The notes under the pieces are model-generated. The model was not told the origin of the DNA. It saw nothing but the letters and a program-made list of their open reading frames with translations, and did no database searches. From Akebia trifoliata (Eukaryota; Streptophyta; Magnoliopsida; Ranunculales; Lardizabalaceae), in the NCBI GenBank assembly GCA_017979445.1, contig CM030706.1:8046967-8110966 (forward strand): DNA of 64,000 nt, given 5' to 3'. Position 1 is the first letter of the stretch. Each line of letters starts with the position of its first letter. Positions 1 through 12,062 of the stretch are shown one piece after another. The position numbers were made by a program, and so were the translations under genes.

Positions 1-2
1 GT

Positions 3-2105
3 CCATTATTTTCACTTCCTCCCCGCGTGTTTGGGTGTGTCTGTTTTGTTTAACTTCTTGACCAAACTCGTACTAAACTTGACCCTAAGGCCATGAAATG
101 TATTTTTTTGGGTTATTCCTCTACCCAGAAAGGATACCGTTGTTACCATCCTCCTTCTCGCCGGCGCTTCATTTCTCGGGATGTTTCATTTTTTGAACAT
201 ACTCCGTACTACAATAGGTCCGTTGGCATTCAATCTGAGTGGTTTCCCTTAGATTCCTCTGATGATCCCTTACCTTCCTTATTTCCTCTTCCCATGCCCG
301 TTCCTCCTTCTTCACCCTCTGTCAGTCTATCACCTCCTCCACTGCAGGTTTACTTTCGACGTCCACGCAATACTACCATCACTCCTATGCCAGGTCAGCT
401 CGCCTCATCGCCTCCAGCTCCGCCTCCATCTGTACCTTGTGATGATCGTCCTATTGCCACTCGTAAAGGTAAGCGCACTTGTACTTATCCTATTTCTAAT
501 TATATATCTGATTCTGTCCTCTCACCCTCCTATCGGAGTTTTCTTGCCTCTGTTTCCGCTGTTTCTCTTCCTACTACTGTTGCAGATGCTATTACCCATC
601 CTGAGTGGCGAGCAGCTATGATTGATGAATTAACTGCTCTAGAAAAGACTCAAACTTGGAAAATTGTACCTCTTCCGCCTGGAAGGAAAGCTGTGGGTTG
701 TCGCTGGGTCTTCACACTTAAGCATAATCCGGATGGTTCTATTGCTCGTTATAAGGCCCGTCTGGTGGCCAAGGGTTATACTCAGACTTATGGGATTGAT
801 TATCAGGAGATGTTTGCTCCGGTTGCCAAAATGACCACTATTTGCGTTCTCCTTTCTGTTGCCGCTATTAAAAGATGGCCTCTCTTTCAATTGGATGTGA
901 AGAATGTTTTTCTCAATGGTGATCTTCAGGAAGAAGTCTATATAATCCAACCTCCTGGGTTTCTTACATCTGCTTCTCCTGCACATGTATGTCGCCTTCG
1001 TCGTTCTCTTTATGGCCTAAAACAGTCTCCTCGTGCATGGTCTGAGCGCTTTACTAAGGCCATGCAGTAGTTTGGATTCCATCAGAGTTCTGCTGATCAC
1101 ACCATCTTCTTGCGTCATTCCCACGGCAAAACCGTTGCTTTAATTGTTTATGTTGATGACATTGTTCTTACTGGAGATGATAATGATGGCATTACCGAGG
1201 TCAAAACTTACTTAGGACGTCAATTTGAGATTAAAGACTTGGGGCATCTTCGCTATTTTCTAGGTATTGAGGTTGCGCGATCCCATTCTGATATCTTTAT
1301 TTCTCAACGTAAGTATATCCTCGATTTACTCAGTGACTCTGGTCAACTTGGTTCTCGTCCAGCTGATACTCCTATTGAGCAGAATCACAGGTTGGCTGAT
1401 TCTGAGGGGGAGTGTTTGTCAGATATTGGTCAGTATCAACGCCTTGTGGGTAAATTGATCTACTTGTCTATGACTCGCCCCGACATTGCCTATGTTGTTA
1501 GTGTTGTAAGCCAGTTTATGCACTCACCTCGAACATCTCATCTTACTGTTGTCTATCGCATTCTTAGATATCTAAAGGGATGTCCTGGTCGAGGTATTTT
1601 GTTTAGTAATCATGGTCATCTTCGCATTGAGGCGTGGACAGATGCAGATTATGCTGGGTCAGTGACTGATAGACAATCCACTTCGGGGTACTGTACTAAA
1701 ATTGATGGCAACTTGGTAACTTGGCGTAGTAAGAAGCAAGATGTGGTTTCTCGGTCCAGTGCTGAGTCAGAATACAGAGCTATGGCACTTGGAGTGTGTG
1801 AGTTGTTGTGGCTCAAGACCTTACTAGTTGACTTGTGTCTTTCCATAACAGTCCCTTTTTTGTTATATTGTGATAATAAATCAGCCATTAACATAGCAGC
1901 AAATCCGGTTCAGCATGACAGAACGAAACATATTGAAGTTGATCGACATTTTATTAGAGAGAAGATTGTTTCTGAGCAGATTTGTACTCCATTTGTTCCA
2001 ACATCTCAACAACTCGCCGAAATTCTTACTAAAGGTGTTAGTAAAACTGCCTTTGAAGGTGTCTTATCCAAGTTGGGCATTGTTGATATCCACGCACCAA
2101 CTTGA
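3..2105 (+). pseudogene. Ty1/copia polyprotein 3' half (integrase C-terminus, reverse transcriptase, RNase H), broken
   Basis: One reading frame runs from the window edge to a TGA at 2103-2105 and carries copia Pol domains in the usual order. The end of integrase is at about 93-240 (KCIFLGYS, then KGYRCY and SRDVSFFE). Reverse transcriptase spans about 590-1500, with the catalytic YVDDI box near 1149. RNase H spans about 1620-2000 (DADYAGS, SSAESEYRA, CDNKSAI, TKHIEVDRHFIRE). Two in-frame stops break the frame: TAA at 51-53 and TAG at 1068-1070, the latter where related elements have a Lys or Gln codon before FGFHQS. Gag, protease and the 5' LTR lie off the left edge. The IN-before-RT order separates it from Ty3. 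It may sit in an intron of the SCAPER gene to its right, in the opposite orientation (inference). Confidence 0.93.
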
Positions 2106-2112
2106 GGGGGAG
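2104..2112 (+). other. Polypurine tract of the copia element
   Basis: The purine run GAGGGGGAG overlaps the stop of the polyprotein and directly precedes a TGTTGAAT start. This is the normal primer site for plus-strand DNA synthesis next to a copia 3' LTR. Confidence 0.8.
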
Positions 2113-2273
2113 TGTTGAATAATTCTGATTATTAGAGTGTTAATTCTGATTATTAGAGTGTTTTTTAGTTAGTTGTCCTTTTTAGTCTTTTCCATTGTTT
2201 AGTCTTGTAATTCTTAGTTAAAGCCTAATTAGGGCAGATAATAATACAATAACTCTTTTCTCTCTAATCTTCA
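2113..2273 (+). repeat. 3' LTR of the copia element (right end tentative)
   Basis: The LTR starts with TGTTGAAT right after the polypurine tract. It holds a 21-bp near-perfect tandem duplication at about 2119-2160 (unit AATTCTGATTATTAGAGTGTT). I place the right end at the last CA before an A-rich stretch (ATCTTCA), giving about 161 bp. That is short for a copia LTR, so the end may be truncated. The 5' LTR is outside the window, so the boundary cannot be checked by comparison. Confidence 0.65.
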
Positions 2274-5200
2274 ATTAAAATAAACCCAAAAAAAAAATAA
2301 TAATAAAGTCCTTAAACAACTCAAAGCAAAACAAAACAAAAAAACAAAAAACAACAACTAATCTAAAATAATCTCGACGATAAATCTAAACCTAATTAAG
2401 TGAAAAGCTAACTAATTACAAATTTTACGTTGAAACTCTTAACTATTGACTTCATTTGTGCTCCGCATTAAATGCTCTTCGTCTTTGGTCGGAAGGGTCG
2501 TATTGTACTCGAACAACTGACAAAGCAAGATTGAACCAAGACCAATAGAAAATATTGTTTTCCATTGATAAACAACACCAATTCCATATAATGTAGATCT
2601 GAAAATCTACTACAAAATAAAAATTGAAAAAAAAATTTACAAAAGATATGAGAGATAGATTGGGGAAAGAAATGATTAGGAATATTGCATTCAAGTAACA
2701 ATTTGGAGATTAACTCGACCCAACAGGGATCCACTTAGCCAAATCATGGAGGACTAGGTCCATTACTAAAAATAGTCTTTCTTCAAAAGAACTACTCAAC
2801 TCCGAAATTCAATATCAATTTCAAGTCTCTTTTATATTGATTTTTTTTCCTAATCCCCAACTGCCTACATCAATAAAAAACTTAATTACCAAAAAAAAGA
2901 TTATAACAATATTTAAATATTCTACATAATCTCATTCCCACAAAAATCACTATTTCCATTGTGAGAACCAACCCTAACACTTGGGACATCCCCTCTTTAT
3001 TATAGGGGTCTTTTGGAATTTAAAATATTAACTAAGGCTATTTTGAAGATAACATAATAAAAAAAAGTTTCCATAATTTTAGAAAACTAAAAAAATAATG
3101 TGGTAAGAGGGTCGTGGGATTGTAATTTTACTTATTTTGATGAAAATGACCTTAATAATAATAGTAAGTTAAATGTAAATGTGAGAGAACTTTTGGTCTT
3201 ACAAATTTTGGTGTCAATAAACACCTATTCATCCCTCTCTCATTATAATAGTAAAGATTTGAAAGTGAGCATTAAATTGCCTGAAAATTGGTGGTTACAT
3301 TGTTTTCATCTTGCTTACATGTTAGCTGTGTTGACTTACTAGCTTGATTGGTAGTTGGTATTATCTAGGCAATGACATGTATTTGTATTATTTTTACACA
3401 CTTTTTGCATAAATTTTACTTCATATAAAAATTAAAATATTAATTTTTTCCGTCTCTTAAGCCCCACCAAGGTTCTAAGGGGGTCCATCACCTAGGCCCC
3501 CCTTAGCAATTTTAACAACCGTGGTTAACTGAATATCATTTCAAATGGCATGAAAAGAAAACTTAATACATCAAGTTTTGACCCCTAAAAATAAGGCCTA
3601 AAGAAAAGTGACGTAACTAGTACTCGTACTCAAATTGGACTCCTAAAATAATAATTAAATAAAAACCATAAGAAATCAAAACTATAGTGTAATAATCTAA
3701 TTAATTTAAAACTAACCCAAAGAAAATAAATGTGATAAAAATTAAATTTGGATAAACAAGTGAAAATCCAAATAACTATAAAATTGCAATTGGAGCTTGT
3801 GACTGTTGGCTTGATTAGTTTCATGCATTATACAGGTATTTTATGGATCGAATACCAACTCCAAATGAGATTGTTTTACAGGTATGTAACTACTGTAAAG
3901 ATTTGCAATGAATAATGAACCAAGTTTTTGAAGCATAATGAGCAAAGCAAACTCGAGGTCGAGTTTCTCCTCAAACAGGGATGAATGATGAGGCAAGAAT
4001 ATGCAACCCCATCATCAAAGTGGTAGATCCACTCAAGACAAATTTGGGTCGTATTGAACCCGAACTAGATTCAAATGAAGGGCGTCCTTGTTTTATCCTC
4101 AAAAGAGTTTGATTCAAATGATAAAGTAGCAATACGCCCCACATATATTATGGGGAACAAATGAATCATTGGGAGCCAAAAGGTTCTCTTGAACCTTTTT
4201 GAGTTGAAATTTTGGGAGAAAACAAATATACTAACAGGAAGAAAAAAAGGTTGTAGAAAAATGAGAGGGAATTAATGGGTTTATTAGTTGAAGAAATGAC
4301 ACTTTTGGAGACTACACATATGGCTAGGAGGTGGACGTTTCTAACAGTTTTTGGAGTATAAATTTGAATGGCTTTTTAAGCCTTTTGTAAAATTGAGTAT
4401 AGACTCTCTAGTTCATCCTTGATTAAGAATTGTGTTTAGAATAACTTACGAGTGTTTAGAATACTTATATGTCGTAAGTACTTCTAATTTTGTGTGTTTT
4501 GAGCCATTTTAATATTGTTGTAAATTCATATTTGTGTTCTTTAAGTGTGTGATTGTAATAGAGAGAATTCTGGATTTTTCTATAGAATCTTCTTTTTTCA
4601 ATTGTGCTTGATCAAGGGCTCCATACATCAGGTTACTAAGCAAGGGGTACAGCAAAGGCATCCTTATACATGGATAAGGGAGAAGGAAAAATGAAAAAGC
4701 ATGAGAGACATGAATATGAAACAAACATAAGAAAGAAACCCAATAGGTCCAACAAAGGTCAGGTAGGTGCAACAAAGGTCTAAAGAAGAAACACTTACAA
4801 TATCCAGAGAATAACTCCTGTGGATTGGCTCTTTCAAGAGCCCAGGGCATTGTCACTGATTTAGGTTGACAAAACTTGCCAATAAACAGTGTCTCCTAAT
4901 TCTCTTTATGCACTATTCGCTCCCTTACTCATAAATCAATTCATATTTCCTAAATTTCTGAGCGTGTGTTGATATGCCATACGATCAAGAAATATGAGTG
5001 TGGGGTGGATCTTGAGGAAATGATGGCAAACCAAAAATTTACCCCACCCTACCCTTAGCCAAAGCATTATTATAAGGAAACACTTGCAAAATTGAGGAAG
5101 ATTCCTAAGCACTGCAGTTGTAGCTAGTGCCGGTATCATGTCGGTACCTTTCTCAGCAGCTAAAAACAAGATTATGCAACAAATATTAGTTCTAATTATC

Positions 5201-6125
5201 CTAGTGATTTTGACCATGGAGTATGCCATAAAATTTATTTCGTCTTGAAAATATTTTCTTAATTTTCAATAAACCAATGAGAATTGTCCCACTAGGACAC
5301 AGAAGAACCACAAGTGTATTAGTATATAACAAACTCACTAAGAATAACCATTAGAAAATTTCCCTTGTTGCTAATAATCCATCATAATTCTATCTCTAAT
5401 ATTTTTTTCCTAAAAGGTTTGATGTTTGAATGTGATATATGAACTTTTCTACCAACCGATAAATGTGTAGAGAGCAAGAAACTCTATTTCTACTCAGTGG
5501 TGGGGCTACATGGACACCGGTTGAATTGGATGCTCTAGATTTTTCAAAATCAAGCCAAACTTTTCATGAGGTTAAGAAGATCGGAATGGACTAAATTTTT
5601 GTGAAGAGGAACTCAACAATATGGAAAACTTACTATGCGATTAGACTGTCTAACATGATCTCCATGTGGGCCACACCACCAGAAGTATTTAAATTTTGAG
5701 ATTTCCCAATGGAACGTGAAGAAAAAAAAATCAAAACCTTACGAATTTCCATGCTTAATAATGCCCAGGAATGAAATCTGTAATTATATTATTCAATATA
5801 GAATGTCATAATTACAAATGAACAGACTTATTTTTTATATGTGAGTTAATGGTTAGGAATTAATAGGTGAAGGCCAATTTTGAACATAGGTTGTCGTATC
5901 AACACTCATAAACTTGACAAATTTCACCTTTAGAATGATAAGAGTTATTCATGTCCAATTTTAACTTTCATCTTTTATGCATTCATCTCACATTCTCCAT
6001 CCTTGAATTTTGCATGCATGCACGCAAGTCTGTCTGTGTTTATTAATATGCAAGTCATGTATCCACGTTAATATTGCGAATCTATTTAACTTATGCTAGT
6101 AAAGGGATGGGCTGAGCACACTAAC
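2274..6125. other. AT-rich non-coding stretch, probably SCAPER intron 2
   Basis: There are many A and T runs and no long coding frame. It lies downstream of the SCAPER exon 2 donor on the minus strand and so is probably intron. Two short minus-strand patches look exon-like. About 4823-4917 is open (ETLFIGKFCQPKS then MPWALERANPQELFSGY) and ends at a strong GTAAGT donor. About 5085-5170 follows an AG and reads AEKGTDMIPALATTAVLRNL. I recognise neither, and they do not resemble the part of SCAPER expected next. Confidence 0.5.
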
Positions 6126-9100
6126 CTCCCAAGAAAGAGCATGTGGCCTGCGGTGGTCAATCTTCACATTCCCAAGCAGCCCATCTACTGATGGTTGAGC
6201 AGAGGACCTTTTCGCATTCTCAAATCCTTCAACTCTAGATTTGAGTTCTTTAAAATCAAATCCAGCTTCTTCAAGAACAAGAACAGCCTCTTTCATCTGG
6301 TCCAAGTCGCATTCCAATTCACAGAGAAGATAAAGCTCATCAATTGCTCTGTTAAGATTCTCAAACAAAAAGCACCAAAGACGTTGTCGAAACCTTTCTT
6401 TGCTTTCACTAGATTCACCTTCTTCAAAGGCATTCATAAACTGGACTTTTGAAAAAGCCATGTTTACTGTATCTTCTTGTGACCCCTTCTGCTCTTCAAC
6501 AACAACTCCTACTGAAGCATCACCCGAAGCTTCGGGATCACTTGTCAGGACTGGAGGCAAAACTGAATGTTGCCCATCCACAACTATGCTCGTAACCTCA
6601 TTTTCGACTGGTACTTCAGAAATGTAAACAGCACCATCCTCAGATTTATTATCAAGAGCTGTAGAGAGGCCATTTTCAGTTTCTGGATAATTAAAATCCA
6701 AAACATCTTTTACATCAACATTCATCGGCTCGACATGTTTATGGTGGATTTCCTCATGATTGCAATCATTTGGAGTCACCATCTTTTCATCTACAATTGA
6801 TATCTCATTGAACTCTCTACAATTCTCCTCAAAAGATTCATTCCTCATAGTCGATGAAACCGTTCCAACAAGGTCAGCATCTGCAGGTGTTACCACTGCT
6901 TTGTCTTCTTGGGGATCAGCACACGAAGGATCACATGATACTAAGTCGTTAGAATTTCCCAACTTTTTGTACACCAAATTATCATCACCCAGGTTACCAA
7001 ATTTTATTTCAGCTTTATCCAAATTTTCACGGCATATCACCAAGGCATCATCCTCCAGATCACCCCACTTGATCTTGGGCACGATGTCCAATTTTTCATT
7101 TTGAGTAACTATTTTGACCTTTTCGGTTACGTCATTCGATTCCTTGAAATTTGTGGATCTAGCTGGAGGCGACTTGGGAAGTTCGGTATCTAGATTAACA
7201 ACACATTTATCAAGGCAATGTATGGCCTTCTCTGCTTGTTTCAACACACAATTAGATTTTTCACCATCCACCAGGACATGTGTAGCAAATTCTTGACCAG
7301 CAGCCTTATCTGCTTCTTTCGACAGAGAATTAGAATTTTCTCCACCCATCATGACATGTGTGGAAAAATCTTGTCTGACTTTAGAGTGCTGGGATCTCTG
7401 CTTGGCATTGGACTTTCCACTTCTGTCATTAACTGAGGACCGATTACGCAGAAAATTAGATCGGCCTTTGTTGGAAAATCCCCCAACCAAACCTTGTATG
7501 GAGAACTTTGAGCTACCTCTATGCTTCTGGAGAAGATGAAAGAAAACATAAGAAGTAAAACAGGATATCGGCAGTTAATACGGTTACACACTAAATGGAT
7601 GAATTCTGAGAAGAAGAAAAATATTCTAAGCCTAACATATGGTTGGTCTCCAATTATTTGTTGCACTAAAAATCTCCACTTAAAAATAAATCCTTCCCAG
7701 TAAAAGTTAATCACAGAAAATAAGTTTTTTTTTTCTTTTGCTAGGCATAACATAAAATTGGTAAAGAAAGAAAACTAAAGTAAACTTTATCCTAGGCAAG
7801 ATTTAAAATCTCGTTTCAAGGAAATGTTTTGGTCAGGAGAAAAATTGAGACAGTTTCATTCAAAACATTCAATGTTTTGGGGTGAATGTTCTGTTCTGGT
7901 TTAGGCTGAAACCGTAATGTGCTGCCGAAACATTCTGAAACGGTACAAAATTTTGAACAATGATCCTAGGGAGCTTGCCTGTTAGGACCCTAAATAACAA
8001 TCTTTAGTTCCCTAGAGATGAACACCAATGAGAGACTTCATTGAAAAGAGAATGGCACCAAAGACTAAAAACTTTGTGGGTTACTTGTTACTTGAAGGCG
8101 AATAAATATGAACGTAGAGCCTAAACTCTAGTTGTAATTTTAGAGATGTAGCAGAAAGCCCAGCTTCCCACCTTTGCAGCTAAAAGTTGAAAAATCTCAG
8201 CAATACAGAATGTTGAAAATCTATGATATTGTGTACACCTCATCAAACTCAAGTTAAGGAATGAATGCCAAAAATTCTTGAAAGGAGGCCAGCTTCCCAA
8301 CTTTTTTTTTTATAAGTATAATTTTATTGACAAGGAGGCCAGCTTCCCACCTTGGTAGTTAAAGTTGAAAAATCTCAGCAATACAGAATGTTGAAAATCT
8401 ATGATATTGTGTACTCCTCATCGAACTCAAGTTAAGGAATGGATGACAAAAATTCTTGAAAGGACACAGGCATGAAAAAATCTTCTTCCACCTTTCTTTC
8501 CTGCCTTCTATAGGCCCTCAGTCCAAACCTATGCTACCAGATTAATTCCTACTAGACCAAGCCACAAACCGGTATGAAGTAAACCAATTCGTGGTACAAC
8601 TCGTACCGGGTCTGTGGAATACAGCAAACCAAATACTAACCAATCTGTGAACCCAACCATTCCGGTTAGCTAAATTTTTTCATTGGGTTCGGCAACCAAA
8701 CAGTGATGATAAAACATATTTTTTTGAGAAATTCAAAGATGCCACTTCATCTTACTTCTTCATGTAAATGTATAAAAGAGAAGCAAATCTTGTACTACGT
8801 CTACTTCTTCACCTATATATAAAAAATTTGGATAAACACCACTTCCCGTCCGACTTGCATGTGTTAAGCACGCTGCCAGCATTCATCCTGAGCCAGGATC
8901 AAACTCTCCATGAGATTCATAGTTGCATTACTTATAGCTTCCTTGTTCATCCGCAGCTGCTGGCACAGAGTTAGCCAATGCTTATTCCCCAGTCATTATA
9001 TGTATATTTTTTTGTTTGACTCTAAGAATTTTTTAATATTATAGTTGTACTTATTACTTGCATTCTTGAATTGTATATAAGCCCAAGAGAACTGAAACTA

Positions 9101-9800
9101 ACAAACCAAGAAAAGAATTATCTCTACGTACCCCTACAAACCAAGTTCATTTTACAGTGGCAAACCATGATCCCGAATTCAAACCAAGCGAACCCACGAA
9201 TCAGGTAACGTAGGTCCAAAAAAAATCAGTTTATAAATAGTTTTCTAGTATCAGACCCAATTGAGTTTTTTATATGCACACTAGTCAATCCTTCAGTAAA
9301 TTTTGATTCTACCGAACGAACATTTCTACTTACAGTAATTTTAAAATTGCAAACCGCATTCAACTCACAATACACTTTCACAAATTTCATGATATTCGCA
9401 CTTATATAGCAATAATTCACCAACTAAAAGGTAAAGATTATACACTTACTAAGCTGGAAATTTGTAGGGTGGACTCAGATTTGCCAGATAGCCATTTTCA
9501 AGGCAACAAAACAAAAGAGGTTTTTTAAGATAAATTTCTAACCTTTTGTCTGTAAAAAAGGCAAAATCAAAACAGTTCTACTCATTTGTTTCTCTTTTCT
9601 GATCTAATTCCCATCTCATTGGGTGATAGAATGAGGCCAATTTAACGAATTTAGGTAAAATTTTGTAGAATCTACACTGTAATACAACCATAACAATAAA
9701 ATTTACAAAAATGTTGAGAAAAGAGAGAACAAGAAAAAACCTTTTTCACTTCTAACCATCCCGCGTCCAGATCATCTTCAGCTTTGCAGTTGCTTTCCAT
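6126..9800 (-). CDS. SCAPER: SCAPER homologue, first two coding exons (partial)
   Basis: Plant relative of SCAPER, the S-phase cyclin-A-associated protein of the endoplasmic reticulum. Coding exon 1 is 9800-9741 (20 codons, MESNCKAEDDLDAGWLEVKK) with donor AAG/GTTTTT. Exon 2 is 7526-6126 (467 codons), with acceptor CTTCTCCAG and donor GAG/GTTAGT. Both junctions are phase 0. The join restores GWLEVKKKHRGSSKFS, the typical plant SCAPER start. Residues about 21-360 are a low-complexity acidic and Ser-rich linker containing IKWGDLEDDALV. At about 385-485 lies the helical SCAPER N-terminal domain (RQRLWCFLFENLNRAIDELY, then LSWE at the donor). The zinc-finger and C-terminal parts would follow off the left edge. 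Intron 1 (7527-9740) contains repeats and a plastid DNA insert. The start is the first ATG of a short exon, and no in-frame alternative is better. Confidence 0.85.
7800..8790. repeat. Dispersed repeat copy A, in SCAPER intron 1
   Basis: Parts of this stretch match 48700-49990 in the same orientation. Shared blocks include AATGTTTTGGTCAGGAGAAAAA (7823 and 48743), AACCAATTCGTGGT, TGTGAACCCAACCATTC and AAAAGAGAAGCAAA at the right side. The two copies are diverged and each has private insertions: a tandem duplication here and a LINE fragment in the other. They look like old copies of one unnamed mobile element. The element ends were not found. Confidence 0.55.
8161..8464. repeat. Tandem duplication of a ~125-bp unit
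   Basis: Unit A (8161-8285) and unit B (8340-8464) both start with CAGCTTCCCACCTT and end in AAAAATTCTTGAAAGGA. They differ at only a handful of bases. A 54-bp spacer with a T-run lies between them. The unit is in SCAPER intron 1. Confidence 0.85.
8834..8992 (-). pseudogene. rrn16: Nuclear insert of plastid 16S rRNA DNA, two pieces in scrambled order
   Basis: On the minus strand, 8949-8834 reads as the plastid leader just upstream of rrn16 (GAACAAGGAAGCTATAAG), followed by the 16S 5' end (GAGAGTTTGATCCTGGCTCA) to about base 70 of the rRNA (AAGTCGGACGGGAAGTGG). Bases 8992-8950 on the same strand read as the 530-loop region (GGGGAATAAGCATTGGCTAA, CTGTGCCAGCAGCTGCGG), which in a real gene lies about 450 bases downstream of the 5' end. 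Here it precedes the leader. The fragment is therefore a chimeric, non-functional NUPT (or mitochondrial-route plastid DNA) with several substitutions, placed in SCAPER intron 1. Confidence 0.85.
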
Positions 9801-10079
9801 CACAATCAGAATCTCACAATAAGAAAACTTTAAAACCCAAAAAGTTCATGATCAGAAAATTTTGAACCATTCAATCCATCAATTCTAAAGTTGCTAAATT
9901 TTCGGAACCATTACTAAAAATTGAAAATGAAGACTAATGCACAATAATCATCCCAAAAAACACCAATGTATCTGAAAAATAGTACCAAAATCAAAGAATT
10001 CAACCTAAATAATTTATATACTTTACGAAGAACCATGACACGGATACCGAACTAAACCTCTCTCAAAGGGAAAATTCAT

Positions 10080-10260
10080 GAAATCCTCGTGAAACCCTAG
10101 AAATTCTAGGAATTCTGGCATAATTTCCGCAGAGACTTATGGTTTTTCTTCAAAGAACGTTGTGGTTTTCCTAGGGTTTCTGAGTGTGGACTGGTGGAGA
10201 AGACAGGAAATGTTTACAATTAGCTGGAGCAAGAACAGAAGAACAAGAAGATGGATTTGA
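10080..10260 (-). promoter_or_regulatory. Probable SCAPER 5' leader and promoter with telo-box
   Basis: About 280-450 bp upstream of the SCAPER start codon the minus strand contains AAACCCTAG (at about 10170-10180), a telo-box found near transcription starts of many plant housekeeping genes. A second, opposite-strand copy (GAAACCCTAG) lies at 10091-10100. The exact transcription start cannot be read from the sequence. Confidence 0.45.
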
Positions 10261-11877
10261 ATTTACCTATCTGTCCCTACTGAGAAAAGTAATGACATTC
10301 ACCTCCCACTATATTGTTTTTTTTTTTTTTTTTGCTGAATTTTTTTTTATTAAAATTTAATTTCAGATAATTTCTGAAAAATATAAATAGGATTTTGGCA
10401 GTAATAGTTTCTTTATGGAAGGTATTTAGGCAATAATAGTTGATAATTTTATATAAGGATTTTAAAATTGTCTGATATCGAGAAGACTCGATCAAGCCAT
10501 CCTAAGAATTGTTCATCACATTAACTTATTCGAGATTCAAAATGACTTGTGTGATATTTTGGATTTTGAATATTGATGAAAAATAATTATTTATAGTAAT
10601 TTAAATATTTATTATTTAAATAAATATGATTTTATGATTGAGGATTTATTAACTTATTTTTTGAAAAATTATAATTATTTAAATATAAATATATTTATTA
10701 ATAATTTTATATAAGAATGTCAGTGGGTCGGGGTTGTGTTGTGTTGAGGCAAAGGTATTATAAAAATTTACCAAACCCAAATCCAACCCATTTGATAATT
10801 GTATCAAAAACTTAAACTCAAACCTGATATACTCTTGTCCTCTGTCCAATCTAATGGTTTTGATCTTCAGGTGTAGGCAATTTTACATCAAAGCTTTTAA
10901 GAACCTTGCCCTTAGTTCTTATAGGCATATAAATAGGTATACATGACCCAACCCACATATAAATAATAATAAAAAAATCATTACTAAAAATAATTTCACA
11001 CAACCGTAAACTAAGTTCAATGGTGAAAAAGAACTTTCTTTTGATTTTTTTTTCTTCAAAATTCATAGAATTTTGTCATTGACAACCTGTGGCATCAGAT
11101 CATTATTTTTGGATGCCATAAGGTGATGTGGTTAGAAAACTTTAGTGTTTTTCAATATTATTACTATTATTATTGTTATTATTGGTTACGCAAAGTGTGT
11201 TTTGTTATCACATGAGATATACTTGCCTTACTAAGTAAGATCTTAAATCTTCTTGACGTACATTTTGCCCATATTAGGAATCAAACACTACATACCTCTA
11301 TATTTCAATGGAAAAAAAATAGAATAAAAAATTATATATATAAATAAATAACTTAGTAAGAAAAGTTTTTTTTTTCTCAAACTAAAGCTTAACCATTTAT
11401 TACTTCAAAAATGTCTTAAAAAACTTTTATATTTTTTAGAATTTGAAAAAAAAAAATTGTATTACGAAAAAGTTCTAAGAAATTGTAGAAAAAAATAAGT
11501 AATTTAAATAATTGTCGATATATTTAAAATTACACATTAATAATAACAGAATAATTAAACGTGTCAAAACAAATTAAGCAAATTGACATCCAAAACCCAG
11601 ACCCGACCCATTTAATAATTATGTTAGACGGGTTGACACTATTATGACCCAACCCCAATTAGGCTAGACCCAAACCATTAACTTCATGTCGTGTTGAAAT
11701 TGCCACCCATTTATATATTATTGTTTTCAAAATGTCTTTAGAATATTTTAAATTGCAAAAAAACTTGCATTATAAAATTACAACCAAGCCACCCTTGTAG
11801 GCACTCAGTTTCTAAAATTACAAAAATATTTTTTTATTGTGTTATCTTTAAAATCACTGTAATTAATACTTGAGTCG
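10261..11877. other. AT-rich intergenic DNA, no gene seen
   Basis: It contains a T-run at 10317-10333 and long AT stretches. Sequence rich in GACCCAACCC/GGGTTG-type words at about 10725-10830 and 11590-11710 resembles the ends of common plant non-autonomous transposons. I could not define matching termini or a target duplication. Confidence 0.4.
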
Positions 11878-12062
11878 TGATAATATGACACCCACTTTTA
11901 ACAAATGCCCCCCCATCACAGAATCGTAGATCATGTGCATCAGGATACATACAATCACAAATCTTTTTTTTGTGTATCCCAAGTTAAATGATCTACGATT
12001 TTGTGAGGGGAGGGGGGAGGGGGTAAGGTGGCGTTTGTCAGAGGAGAGCGTCATATTATCAC
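11878..12062. mobile_element. Foldback MITE, GTGATAATATGAC family, copy 1
   Basis: The 185-bp element starts GTGATAATATGACACCC, and its right end reverse-complements to GTGATAATATGACGCTCTCC. The symmetry continues inward: CACAGAATCGTAGATCAT on the left faces CACAAAATCGTAGATCAT from the right, so most of the element folds into one hairpin. No clear target duplication is seen. A related copy lies at 23490-23661. Confidence 0.75.

Noticed and set aside
6195..7539. Several plus-strand open frames opposite SCAPER exon 2
   Set aside because: Shadow frames of a well-supported minus-strand exon with matching splice sites.
8768..8974. Plus-strand open frame of 68 codons
   Set aside because: It runs antisense through the plastid 16S insert; there is no protein evidence.
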